Shown here: one piece after another, positions 7,560-15,719 of the stretch | Position numbering within the stretch: position 1 is the stretch's first letter | Layout of the letters: every line of letters starts with the position of its first letter | Assembly (NCBI RefSeq): GCF_014837035.1 | Contig: NZ_JACSPS010000001.1 | Coordinates: 676,374-740,373 of the forward strand | Length of the DNA stretch: 64,000 nucleotides | Reading direction: 5' to 3' | From: Kaistella pullorum | GTDB lineage: Bacteria > Bacteroidota > Bacteroidia > Flavobacteriales > Weeksellaceae | Program-made: the position numbers and the translations under genes | Notes under the pieces: generated by a model | Seen by the model: only the letters and a program-made list of their open reading frames with translations | Told to the model about the DNA's origin: nothing | The model's database searches: none

Positions 7560-9554
7560 TTAAATCTGTGTTCCAGATTCCGGAGCCTGCACTACGTCAG
7601 GCGTTTCGTTCTCAATTACTTGTGTATTTGAAACCGGTCTTTCCGTAAGTTCCGGATCCCAGGCGCGCTGACCGAAAATTTCTTCCAGATCTTCGCGGAA
7701 TATCACTTCTTTCTCGAGCAATTTTGCGGCTAATGCATCCAGTTTGTCCCGGTTTTCCGCGAGAATGTTGATGGCACGCTGATATTGGGTTTCGATGATC
7801 TTTGAAATCTCTTCGTCAATCATCTTCGCCGTCTGGTCAGAATAAGGTTTCCCAAAACTGTATTCAGATTGGCCTGAACTGTCGTAATATGAAATGTTCC
7901 CCAATTTATCGTTAAGACCGTAGATCGTAACCATTGCCTGCGCCTGTTTCGTCACTCTTTCAAGGTCTGAAAGCGCTCCCGTGGAGATGTTACCAAAAGT
8001 TACCTGCTCGGCTGCTCTACCGCCTAAAGTGGCGCAAAGTTCATCGTACATCTGTTCGGTTGTCGTAAGCTGACGCTCCTCCGGTAAGTACCAAGCCGCA
8101 CCCAGTGAACGGCCGCGGGGAACGATAGTTACCTTCAGCAAAGGTGCTGCGTGCTCTACCAGCCAGGAAATAGTGGCATGCCCAGCTTCGTGATAAGCAA
8201 CTCTGCGTTTTTCTGATGGTTTGATGGCTTTATTCTTCTTCTCGAGCCCGCCGATTATTCGGTCTACGGCATCGAGGAAGTCTTGCTTAGTCACAGATTC
8301 ATGTCCGTTTCGGGCTGCGATAAGTGCAGCTTCATTACAGACATTCGCGATATCAGCGCCGCTGAACCCTGGCGTTTGCTTAGCCAAAAATTCGCGGTCG
8401 ATGTTATCATCCAGTTTAATTTTAGCCAGGTGAACATCAAATATTTCTTTACGTTCATGCAGTTCGGGTAAATCCACATAGATCGAACGGTCAAATCTTC
8501 CCGCACGCATCAAAGCTTTGTCTAGGATATCTGCACGGTTGGTCGCGGCCATCACGATAACGTTGGTATCGGTTCCGAAACCATCCATTTCCGTAAGAAG
8601 CTGGTTAAGTGTGTTCTCACGCTCATCATTGCCACCGGTGAAATTTCCTTTACCTCTGGCACGACCGATAGCGTCAATTTCATCAATGAATATAATCGCA
8701 GGAGATTTAAGTTTTGCCTGTGCAAAAAGGTCACGCACCCGTGATGCTCCTACACCTACGAACATTTCCACGAAATCTGAACCTGACAGCGAGAAGAAAG
8801 GTACTTTCGCTTCGCCGGCTACAGCTTTTGCAAGCAGGGTTTTACCGGTGCCCGGAGGGCCAACAAGTAGAACACCCTTCGGGATCTTACCACCAAGTTT
8901 CGTGTATTTATCGGAATTTTTAAGGAAATCTACTACTTCCTGCACTTCTTCTTTCGCTCCTTCAAGACCGGCTACATCTTTAAATGTAATTTGAATCTTA
9001 TCTTTTTCGTCAAACAGTTTCGCGCGCGATTTCCCAATTGAGAAAATCTGTCCGCCCGGGCTGTTGCCACCACCGCCCATCATTCGGCGAAAGATCACGA
9101 AATAGAAAAGTGCCATGATACCGATCCAGAACAAGGCGGTGAAAAGCAGTTCTGTCATCGGGTTTTTACCGATTCCATAATCTTTCTTGGTAGGGAGCGC
9201 AGGATTATCTGCTTTTATCTTGTCAAATTTTTCGAGGAAAAGCTGAAGGTCACCAAAACTCAGCGTATAATCGGGTTTCGGTGCAAAATCAAAAGATGAA
9301 AACGGGCTGCGCTCCGTCGCTGGCTGCTTGCTGGCTTTTTCGGCTTTGGCAGCTTTTGTAAGGAAAACGTCAGCTTTTTCGGTGTCTTTATAGATCAGTA
9401 CATCCTCGATTTTTCCCTGCTGAAGCAAGGTGTAGAAACCTTCTTCATCCAGCGTGTTCGCGCCGGAATCGCTGTTCATGTTCGTAAAGAAAATGAGCAA
9501 TATTGCCGTTATTATAATCGGGAAAAACCAGTTAAAGCCTTTATTTTTATTCAT
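7560..9554 (-). CDS. ftsH: ATP-dependent zinc metalloprotease FtsH
   Basis: A 664-residue membrane AAA protease that degrades misassembled membrane proteins and selected regulators. Order: transmembrane segment ~9-23 ([15 protein letters not shown]), a periplasmic domain, second membrane segment ~135-155, a Gly-rich linker, the AAA module with Walker A GPPGTGKT at ~231-238, Walker [12 protein letters not shown] and an arginine-rich second region of homology, then the M41 peptidase with HEAGH at ~454-458. The C-terminal tail is acidic and variable. It is transcribed with rsfS 46 bases upstream. All key residues are present. Confidence 0.97.
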   Translation of the reverse strand: MNKNKGFNWFFPIIITAILLIFFTNMNSDSGANTLDEEGFYTLLQQGKIEDVLIYKDTEKADVFLTKAAKAEKASKQPATERSPFSSFDFAPKPDYTLSFGDLQLFLEKFDKIKADNPALPTKKDYGIGKNPMTELLFTALFWIGIMALFYFVIFRRMMGGGGNSPGGQIFSIGKSRAKLFDEKDKIQITFKDVAGLEGAKEEVQEVVDFLKNSDKYTKLGGKIPKGVLLVGPPGTGKTLLAKAVAGEAKVPFFSLSGSDFVEMFVGVGASRVRDLFAQAKLKSPAIIFIDEIDAIGRARGKGNFTGGNDERENTLNQLLTEMDGFGTDTNVIVMAATNRADILDKALMRAGRFDRSIYVDLPELHERKEIFDVHLAKIKLDDNIDREFLAKQTPGFSGADIANVCNEAALIAARNGHESVTKQDFLDAVDRIIGGLEKKNKAIKPSEKRRVAYHEAGHATISWLVEHAAPLLKVTIVPRGRSLGAAWYLPEERQLTTTEQMYDELCATLGGRAAEQVTFGNISTGALSDLERVTKQAQAMVTIYGLNDKLGNISYYDSSGQSEYSFGKPYSDQTAKMIDEEISKIIETQYQRAINILAENRDKLDALAAKLLEKEVIFREDLEEIFGQRAWDPELTERPVSNTQVIENETPDVVQAPESGTQI

Positions 9555-9600
9555 ATTTTTCTATAAAAATTTTGACGAAAAAGGATTCCGTCAAATGCAA

Positions 9601-9966
9601 TTAATTATTTTCAATTTTTGTGATCACCGCGTCGCCCCAAAGCTCCTCGATGTCATAATATTCCCTGGTTTGTCTTTGGAAGACGTGCACTACTACTGAA
9701 ACGTAATCGAGCAGGACCCACAGAGAATTTTCGGTACCTTCTACATGCCAGGGCCGATCCTGCAGTTCATTTCGAACCTTTTTTTCAATATTTCCTGAGA
9801 TGGCAGAAACCTGAGTATTAGAGTTTCCCGTACAGATGATAAAAGTTTGTGCTACGGAGTTTTCAATTTTTGAAAGATCGAAGATCATGATGTCTTCTCC
9901 TTTGGTATCTTGTATTGCTTCTACAATTTTATTGGTAAGCTGTTGTTTGTCAATGTTTTTATTCAT
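9601..9966 (-). CDS. rsfS: Ribosome silencing factor
   Basis: A 121-residue RsfS (Iojap/YbeB/DUF143) protein. The family core GEDIMIFDLSKIENSVAQTF and the segment DRPWHVEGTENSLWVLLDY, followed by VVHVFQRQTREYYDIEELWG, are clear. RsfS binds ribosomal protein L14 on the large subunit and blocks subunit joining in stationary phase or starvation. It is the first gene of the minus-strand rsfS-ftsH run, with a -7 box at 9987-9994, and diverges from birA. Confidence 0.93.
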   Translation of the reverse strand: MNKNIDKQQLTNKIVEAIQDTKGEDIMIFDLSKIENSVAQTFIICTGNSNTQVSAISGNIEKKVRNELQDRPWHVEGTENSLWVLLDYVSVVVHVFQRQTREYYDIEELWGDAVITKIENN

Positions 9967-9986
9967 TAAAAATTTAATATAGTCTG

Positions 9987-9994
9987 CAAATTTA
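9987..9994 (-). promoter_or_regulatory. -7 box before rsfS
   Basis: Minus-strand TAAATTTG fits TAnnTTTG exactly, about 20 bases upstream of the rsfS start. Confidence 0.5.
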
Positions 9995-10053
9995 TTGTTT
10001 TTTTATTTAATTTGAGTCACCTTTGCGGCACACTACGTCTTAAAGTTTTCATA

Positions 10054-10770
10054 ATGCCAAGGCCTGTTTTTCTTAAAGAATGCAAATCTACTAACGACGA
10101 AATCATAAAATTGATTACGGCATCGCAAAATGATGTCTGCGCAGTTTATACACTCTATCAAACAGCAGGTCGCGGGCAATTTGGCAATACCTGGTATATG
10201 CCGCGGGACCAAAACCTCGCGTTCTCGATTGCTGTATCTACAAGATACTTTACGAATCTGCAGCAGTTCGTCAATTTCCGTACCGCGCTGCTCACACGGG
10301 ATTTAATAGCCAAAATGACCGCTGCACACGTTGAAATAAAGTGGCCAAATGACTTGATTATCAAAAGTAAAAAGATTGCCGGCCTGCTTACCGAAAAGAT
10401 TAAAGTAGATTCTGAGGAATATTTTATTATCGGGATTGGCGTAAATATTCTTCAGGATGAATTTCCAGGGTTGGGAAAAGCCGGTTCAATATTTACTCAA
10501 ACAGGCCAAAAGCTTGATCCACATGCATTTGCAGAAACATTATATGCGGAACTGAACCAGAATTTGCGCTGTAGTTTTTCAGTTGAAAATTTGATGAACA
10601 GTTTGAATTTAAACCTTTTCAGAAAAAACGAAGTGTCGGTATTTGAAACCGGCGGTACGAGACAAAATGGCATAATCCGGAATGTGGATGCGGACGGATT
10701 TCTTTGGGTAGAACTTGAAAACGACGGTTTACAGCGCTTTTTTCACAAAGAAATAGAGTTGCTCTACTGA
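10054..10770 (+). CDS. birA: Biotin--[acetyl-CoA-carboxylase] ligase
   Basis: A 238-residue biotin protein ligase without the N-terminal DNA-binding domain of E. coli BirA, so it should act only as an enzyme, joining biotin through biotinyl-5'-AMP to the carboxylase carrier lysine. Seen: the substrate loop AGRGQFGNTWYMP, then VEIKWPNDLIIKSKKIAGLL with the catalytic lysine of WPND-K, and IGIGVNIL. The ATG at 10054 (MPRPVFLKECKSTNDE) fits the family N-terminus better than an in-frame start 42 bases upstream. Its 3' end overlaps the converging permease gene by 7 bases. Confidence 0.92.
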   Translation: MPRPVFLKECKSTNDEIIKLITASQNDVCAVYTLYQTAGRGQFGNTWYMPRDQNLAFSIAVSTRYFTNLQQFVNFRTALLTRDLIAKMTAAHVEIKWPNDLIIKSKKIAGLLTEKIKVDSEEYFIIGIGVNILQDEFPGLGKAGSIFTQTGQKLDPHAFAETLYAELNQNLRCSFSVENLMNSLNLNLFRKNEVSVFETGGTRQNGIIRNVDADGFLWVELENDGLQRFFHKEIELLY

Positions 10771-11858
10771 TTGGCTCTTTTAAAATAAAGATAAAGTGCC
10801 ACCGGCCCGAAAACGAGATTCGGCAGCCACATCGCCAGCAATGGTGGAATAGTTTGGTTCTTTGAAACCACTTTTAGAGCTTCAAACGAAAACACAAACA
10901 GAAATGCAAGCGAAATCCCGATGGCTAAGTTAGCGCCAAGGCCGCCGCGCTTTTTCTGCGAGGCGAGTGAAAGACCCAAAAACGTAAGGATAATCACCGA
11001 AACAGGCATCGACGTTCTTTGGTGCAACTCATTCAGGTAATTTCCCAGATTTGCATTTCCTTTTTCCTTTTCACGATCGATAAAGCTAATGAGTTCTGGC
11101 GTTGTTTTGTTCTGACCCAATAAGACGCCTGGGAAAAGCTCCTCCGGCGGATGGCCGAAAGCTTTCGTCATTACGTCACCGTTACCCAGTTTTTCAGTAT
11201 CGTTTGTGCGTACGGTCTTCTCCAGATAATTATTCAGTACAAAATGTTGCTTTTTATCATCCCAATTGAATTCATTGGCGATGATCTGGTAGGTCAGTTT
11301 CCGGTTTTTATCGAATTTCTGATACATGAAGCCGGATCCGCGCCTTTCTTTTTGGTTGTAGCTTTTGATGAAGATGTATTCAGTTTTCGAAAGCTGTGCC
11401 GCAACTTCCACATTTCCAATATATTCCTCACGGGACTTGGCTGAATAGGTATAAGGTTCGAGTTCGTTTTTCTTCACATTGGCGCGCGGAAGCACGAAAT
11501 GGTTCAAAAGCAGCGCAACACCGGCGATGAAAGTGGACGTGATCAGATAAGGACGCGCAAACCGGTGAAAACTCGCGCCTGAACTGATGATGGCCACAAT
11601 CTCCGTGTTATTGGCCATCCGCGAGGTAAAGAAAATTACGGATATGAAGACCAGGATCGACATGAAGGTAATGATAAGATTCACAATCCAATACGGATAA
11701 AATTCGATCAAAAACTCAGTCACAGAGAAACCATTCGATTCTATTCGCGGAGCTTTGGCCTGAACATCAATGATAAGTACGATCAACGTCAGCAGCCCGA
11801 GCATAAATGCAAAAGTGCCGAGGTATTTCTTGATGATATGTAAATCAATGATTTTCAT
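10764..11858 (-). CDS. LptF/LptG-family permease
   Basis: A 364-residue YjgP/YjgQ permease of the LptB2FG lipopolysaccharide extractor. It has the family's six membrane helices in two groups of three: an N-terminal group (FAFMLGLLTLIVLIIDV, WIVNLIITFMSILVFISVIF, a third near residue 105), a periplasmic beta-jellyroll-like middle, and three C-terminal helices (VSVIILTFLGLSLAS onward). Flavobacteria usually have two such genes; which of LptF or LptG this is cannot be told reliably. It is the last gene of the glycosyltransferase-DUF4296-tgt run, 10 bases after tgt. Confidence 0.88.
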   Translation of the reverse strand: MKIIDLHIIKKYLGTFAFMLGLLTLIVLIIDVQAKAPRIESNGFSVTEFLIEFYPYWIVNLIITFMSILVFISVIFFTSRMANNTEIVAIISSGASFHRFARPYLITSTFIAGVALLLNHFVLPRANVKKNELEPYTYSAKSREEYIGNVEVAAQLSKTEYIFIKSYNQKERRGSGFMYQKFDKNRKLTYQIIANEFNWDDKKQHFVLNNYLEKTVRTNDTEKLGNGDVMTKAFGHPPEELFPGVLLGQNKTTPELISFIDREKEKGNANLGNYLNELHQRTSMPVSVIILTFLGLSLASQKKRGGLGANLAIGISLAFLFVFSFEALKVVSKNQTIPPLLAMWLPNLVFGPVALYLYFKRANQ

Positions 11859-11868
11859 TCAAAAAACC

Positions 11869-13005
11869 TTAGAGTCGCTGTTTAAGTACCGGAACTACAG
11901 AATCTTTCCATTCGTAAAAATCTCCGGCTATGATATGCTGACGCGCCACACGAACCAAATCTAGGTAAAAAGCGAGGTTGTGAACCGACGCGATTTGCTT
12001 TGAGAGATATTCTTTCGAAACGAACAGATGCCGAACGTACGCTTTTGAATATTCAGAATCCACATAACTGGTGCCGAACTCGTCGAGCGGTGAAAAATCG
12101 TCTTTCCACTTCTCGTTTTTCATATTCATCACTCCTTTCCAGGTGAAAAGCATTGCGTTTCTGGCGTTGCGGGTTGGCATTACACAATCCATCATATCAA
12201 TTCCGAGACCTATTGATTCCAAAATATTCCATGGAGTTCCTACGCCCATCAGATAGCGCGGCTTGTCTTTTGGCAGGATGTCTGTCACTTCATCTGTGAT
12301 GCGGTACATTTCTTCCTCAGGTTCTCCCACGGAAAGTCCACCGATTGCGTTGCCTTCTGCATTTTGTTCTGAAATGAATTCGGCTGAGATTTTACGCAGG
12401 TCAGAATACGTAGAACCCTGCACGATCGGAAAAAGCCGTTGCTTGTGTCCGTAGATTTCCGGGTTTTCTTCAGTCCATTCAATGCAGCGTCTGAGCCAGC
12501 GATGCGTCATTTCCATCGAGGTTTTGGCTAAATTGTACTCACAAGGATAAGGCGTACATTCATCAAAAGCCATAAATATATCTGCGCCGATCTGTCTTTG
12601 GATCTCCATCGATTTTTCGGGTGAGATGAAATGCGTGCTGCCGTCAATGTGCGATTTGAATCTCACGCCTTCTTCGTTCAGTTTCCTCGATTTTGAAAGT
12701 GAAAAAACCTGGTAACCACCGGAATCAGTAAGGATCGGTAAATCCCAGTTCATGAACTTGTGCAAGCCGCCTGCCGCCTGCATTACATCCATTTTAGGTC
12801 TAAGATTCAGGTGATAGGTATTTCCAAGTATGATCTGTGCTTTGATGTCATCGCGCAATTCGCGTTGATGTACTGTTTTTACAGAAGCTACGGTGCCCAC
12901 AGGCATGAAGATCGGGGTCTGAATGGTACCGTGATCGGTAGTGATGAGGCCGGCGCGCGCCTTGCCGGTGGTGGTTTTATCTATTTTGAAGAATGGGTCT
13001 GTCAT
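11869..13005 (-). CDS. tgt: tRNA-guanine transglycosylase with substituted zinc site
   Basis: A 378-residue TGT that exchanges guanine 34 for the queuosine precursor preQ1 in tRNAs with GUN anticodons. The TIM-barrel active site is intact: LTDSGGYQVFSL, MAFDECTPYP, GLSVGEPEEE and IDMMDCVMPTRNARN, carrying the catalytic aspartates. The zinc site is not: the usual CxCxxC is replaced by GTSYVD (G311, S313, D316), while the fourth ligand H342 stays, at exactly the spacing of C318/C320/C323/H349 in the Zymomonas enzyme. The family substitution is discussed in the findings. The gene ends 10 bases before the LptF/G gene. Confidence 0.94.
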   Translation of the reverse strand: MTDPFFKIDKTTTGKARAGLITTDHGTIQTPIFMPVGTVASVKTVHQRELRDDIKAQIILGNTYHLNLRPKMDVMQAAGGLHKFMNWDLPILTDSGGYQVFSLSKSRKLNEEGVRFKSHIDGSTHFISPEKSMEIQRQIGADIFMAFDECTPYPCEYNLAKTSMEMTHRWLRRCIEWTEENPEIYGHKQRLFPIVQGSTYSDLRKISAEFISEQNAEGNAIGGLSVGEPEEEMYRITDEVTDILPKDKPRYLMGVGTPWNILESIGLGIDMMDCVMPTRNARNAMLFTWKGVMNMKNEKWKDDFSPLDEFGTSYVDSEYSKAYVRHLFVSKEYLSKQIASVHNLAFYLDLVRVARQHIIAGDFYEWKDSVVPVLKQRL

Positions 13006-13006
13006 A

Positions 13007-13375
13007 TTATTTTTCGAGTACAGTAGTCGTGTTGTTTTCTTTAATTTTTTTTCTGATGTATTCGGCGGCTTTTGGGTCTTTGTCCAAAATTATCTCCTGC
13101 GCATCATCTAATATTTTATCGAGTTCGCCGGTGGCGAGGTAATATTCATAACTTTCATTGAAGTCGGCGGCCTTTATTTTTTGCTCTTTCAGTACGAAAC
13201 GGGCCGCGTTTTCGGTATTTGTTCCGGGAATGTAGTTGTTGAGTTGATCCGTCAGCGCCAGTTCGGCGATGATCTCAGCCATCTGGTCTTTAGGCAATAG
13301 CTTTTTTGGAGGCTGAACCAATTCGGAACAGCTCATCAGAAAAAACATTAAGAATAAATAATGAAAAAGCTTCAT
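13007..13375 (-). CDS. DUF4296 lipoprotein
   Basis: A 122-residue lipoprotein with signal MKLFHYLFLMFFLMSC and the DUF4296 core LPKDQMAEIIAELALTDQ, followed by a charged helical C-terminus. The family is confined to Bacteroidota and has no known function. The ATG at 13375-13373 overlaps the upstream glycosyltransferase stop as ATGA, which both settles the start and implies translational coupling. tgt begins 1 base after its stop, so this is the middle of a tight operon. Confidence 0.8.
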   Translation of the reverse strand: MKLFHYLFLMFFLMSCSELVQPPKKLLPKDQMAEIIAELALTDQLNNYIPGTNTENAARFVLKEQKIKAADFNESYEYYLATGELDKILDDAQEIILDKDPKAAEYIRKKIKENNTTTVLEK

Positions 13376-14088
13376 AATTTGCCCAGCCATGATTTAAGTT
13401 TAAGGTTTAAAACGCCAAAAACCGCTTCGTGAATGATTCCGCCATGCATTTTGCTCGCGCCGAGTTCGCGGTTTGTAAAGATGATCGGCACTTCCACGAT
13501 CTGAAAACCTTTTTTGTACGCGCGGTATTTCATTTCAATCTGAAAACCGTAACCTTTAAGTTTAATATCATCCAAACCGATATTTTCCAATACACGTCTG
13601 GAGAAACACACGAAACCCGCCGTAGTGTCATGCACCGGAATACCGAGGATAAAACGCACATATTTCGAAGCAAAATAAGACAGCAGTACGCGACCCATCG
13701 GCCAGTTCACTACATTTACCCCTTTTGAATATCGGGAACCGACGCTCATATCGGCATTCAGGCAAGCTTCAAACAACCGTGGAAGATCCTTTGGGTTATG
13801 TGAAAAATCCGCATCCATCTCAAAAACATAGTCGAAACCGTGTTCTAATGCCCAACGGAATCCGTGCAGATACGCTTTACCGAGCCCGTCCTTTACCTGG
13901 CGGACACTGAGGTGAAGCCTTTCGGGATAAACCGCCTGCAGTTCCTGTACGATCTTTGCGGTGCCATCCGGAGAAGAATCGTCTACCACTAAAATATCAA
14001 ATTCCATTTCCAGCGAAAAAACGGCCGAAATGATCTGCGCGATGTTTTCTTTTTCGTTGTAGGTCGGGATTATAACCAGTTTCTTCAT
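13372..14088 (-). CDS. Polyprenol-phosphate mannosyltransferase-like GT2
   Basis: A 238-residue family 2 glycosyltransferase of the dolichol-phosphate mannose synthase (DPM1) type. It starts MKKLVIIPTYNEKENI, has DILVVDDSSPDGTA, the metal-binding FEMDADFSHNPKDLP and the DPM-specific VGSRYSKGVNVVNWP and GYGFQIEMKYRA. It should move a sugar from a nucleotide donor to a polyprenyl phosphate on the cytoplasmic side. It lacks the C-terminal membrane helices of longer relatives. A -7 box at 14105-14112 supports the start at 14088. It leads the DUF4296-tgt-LptF/G operon. Confidence 0.88.
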   Translation of the reverse strand: MKKLVIIPTYNEKENIAQIISAVFSLEMEFDILVVDDSSPDGTAKIVQELQAVYPERLHLSVRQVKDGLGKAYLHGFRWALEHGFDYVFEMDADFSHNPKDLPRLFEACLNADMSVGSRYSKGVNVVNWPMGRVLLSYFASKYVRFILGIPVHDTTAGFVCFSRRVLENIGLDDIKLKGYGFQIEMKYRAYKKGFQIVEVPIIFTNRELGASKMHGGIIHEAVFGVLNLKLKSWLGKL

Positions 14089-14104
14089 CCGTGTAAATAA
14101 TTTG

Positions 14105-14112
14105 CAAAGATA
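14105..14112 (-). promoter_or_regulatory. -7 box before the glycosyltransferase operon
   Basis: Minus-strand TATCTTTG matches TAnnTTTG and puts the transcription start about 10 bases before the ATG at 14088. Confidence 0.5.
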
Positions 14113-14193
14113 ATCTTTTCCCGCTTTGCTGATGTTGCCACTGAAGCTTGCCATTTATCTAAGACCAAACGAAGGGCTGCGGTTTGCCTGCGA

Positions 14194-14862
14194 ATGCTTA
14201 CTTTTGCAAAAAAATACAAATTGATACGCCTCGCGCAGGATAACGATTGGGTTATACTTCTTATTACAGGCTGCATTTTCCTGCTCCTGTTCATGCTGCG
14301 GTCTCTTCAGCGCGAGTCTTCGTTACCCGAGTTTTTGCTGCAGAAATTTCCCGATGCTACCAATAGCTTTCTCAGTTGGGCAACCATCAGCGTCGTCTAT
14401 TCACTGATGTTTGCGACGGCGCTGTCTCAATTCATACCTATAGTGCCAAAATTTGTACGGCAATTTCCGTTTTTTGGCTATGAGCTCAATAAATTCGGTT
14501 TTACCCTCATCATTGTTTCAATTTTTTATCTGTTACGGACCGGACTCGGTTTTCTGCTTTTCGCCGGAACAGGCGCATCGCGCAGGTGGGAGCGGTTTTA
14601 TTTTACAGCGGGTAAGTTCTATTTTGTCTTTTCGGTTTTGCTTATCATCTTAAATGTGGCTCAGTTTTACGTGATTACAGACCGGGATTCCTTCTTTATG
14701 TTTTCTATAATCCTGTTTCTGGCGATGTTCATATTTAAAAATATATTTTATCTGATGCAGCCTGAAGCTATACTGCCTCAAAAATGGTATTATAAATTTT
14801 TGTATATTTGCACCCTCCAAATTGTACCTGTTTTGGTACTGTGGAAAGTCTTATTTGTTTAA
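14194..14862 (+). CDS. DUF4271 integral membrane protein
   Basis: A 222-residue membrane protein with about six hydrophobic segments (DWVILLITGCIFLLLFML near residue 19, later FTLIIVSIFYLLRTGLGFLL, FVFSVLLIILNVAQFYVI and FSIILFLAMFIF). It matches DUF4271, a Bacteroidota family of unknown function that regularly precedes hemD, as here. A perfect -7 box (TACTTTTG, 14199-14206) lies inside the reading frame just after the ATG; if it is used, translation would have to begin later, perhaps at the in-frame TTG at 14221. The given start is therefore uncertain by nine codons. Confidence 0.78.
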   Translation: MLTFAKKYKLIRLAQDNDWVILLITGCIFLLLFMLRSLQRESSLPEFLLQKFPDATNSFLSWATISVVYSLMFATALSQFIPIVPKFVRQFPFFGYELNKFGFTLIIVSIFYLLRTGLGFLLFAGTGASRRWERFYFTAGKFYFVFSVLLIILNVAQFYVITDRDSFFMFSIILFLAMFIFKNIFYLMQPEAILPQKWYYKFLYICTLQIVPVLVLWKVLFV

Positions 14863-14872
14863 CAAATTATTG

Positions 14873-15616
14873 ATGATGAAAATAAAATCTATACTTGTTT
14901 CACAGCCTGCTCCGAATGAATCTTCTCCGTATCTCGAGATGGCTAAAAAGGAAAAAATCAGGATTGATTTCAGGCACTTCATACATGTTGAAGGCGTGGA
15001 TGCGAAAGAGTTAAGGACGCAGAAGATTGATCTTTCTCATTTCACCGGAATTATTTTCACCAGCAAGAACGCGATTGATCATTATTTCCGTCTGGCTGAA
15101 GAGATGCGCTTTGCCGTGCCGGATTCTATGCGTTATATCTGCCTTTCTGAGGCGATTGCCAACTATCTTCAGAAACATATAGTTTACCGCAAACGCAGAA
15201 TCTCTTTTGGTGAAAGAACTTTTGCCGATCTGTTGCCGCTCTTCAAGAAGTTTCCGTCTGAGAAGTATCTTTTGCCTTCGGGGGAAACGGTGAGTCCGGA
15301 CACGCTGAAAGTTTTGGAAGCAGCCGGGATAGAGTGGTCTCCTGCCACAATGTACCGCACGGTAAGCAGTGACCTGAGCGATATCTCGATTGACGAATAT
15401 GATATGTTGGTGTTTTTTACGCCGCAAGGTATCCGTTCGCTGCGCTCGAACTTCCCGAATTTTGAACAGGGCGATACCAAAATCGCTGTTTTCGGTAATG
15501 CAACTGAGCAGACTGCAAAAGACGCCGGTTTACGTGTAGACGTGATGGCGCCAACAAAAGAAAGCCCGTCTATGACGATGGCCATTGAGAAGTTCATAAG
15601 GGCGAGCAACAAATAG
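14873..15616 (+). CDS. hemD: Uroporphyrinogen-III synthase
   Basis: A 247-residue HemD-family protein that closes and rearranges hydroxymethylbilane to uroporphyrinogen III in haem and sirohaem synthesis. The family is poorly conserved; supporting features are the two-domain alpha/beta pattern, FTGIIFTSKNAIDHYF in the first domain, and YDMLVFFTPQGIRSL, IAVFGNATEQTAKDAG and APTKESPSMTMAI in the second. Two adjacent ATGs (14873, 14876) lie 10 bases after the DUF4271 stop; either could start. It is followed by a hairpin terminator. Confidence 0.85.
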   Translation: MMKIKSILVSQPAPNESSPYLEMAKKEKIRIDFRHFIHVEGVDAKELRTQKIDLSHFTGIIFTSKNAIDHYFRLAEEMRFAVPDSMRYICLSEAIANYLQKHIVYRKRRISFGERTFADLLPLFKKFPSEKYLLPSGETVSPDTLKVLEAAGIEWSPATMYRTVSSDLSDISIDEYDMLVFFTPQGIRSLRSNFPNFEQGDTKIAVFGNATEQTAKDAGLRVDVMAPTKESPSMTMAIEKFIRASNK

Positions 15617-15638
15617 ATTGCATCGTCATGATATACAG

Positions 15639-15676
15639 GCTGTCTTTTTCAATGGATTAAGGCAGCTTTTTGTTTT
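15639..15676 (+). terminator. Terminator after hemD
   Basis: GCTGTCTT (15639-15646) pairs with AAGGCAGC (15659-15666), one G-T pair, followed by a T-rich tract. Confidence 0.7.
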
Positions 15677-15719
15677 TAATTAAAAAGATGCAGCATACCA
15701 ACTGCCAGATTTACATACG

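Noticed and set aside
8518-8994. A 158-codon open frame on the plus strand inside ftsH
   Set aside because: Antisense to the AAA domain of ftsH, with a Ser/Arg-rich composition expected from the reverse complement; no promoter or start signal.
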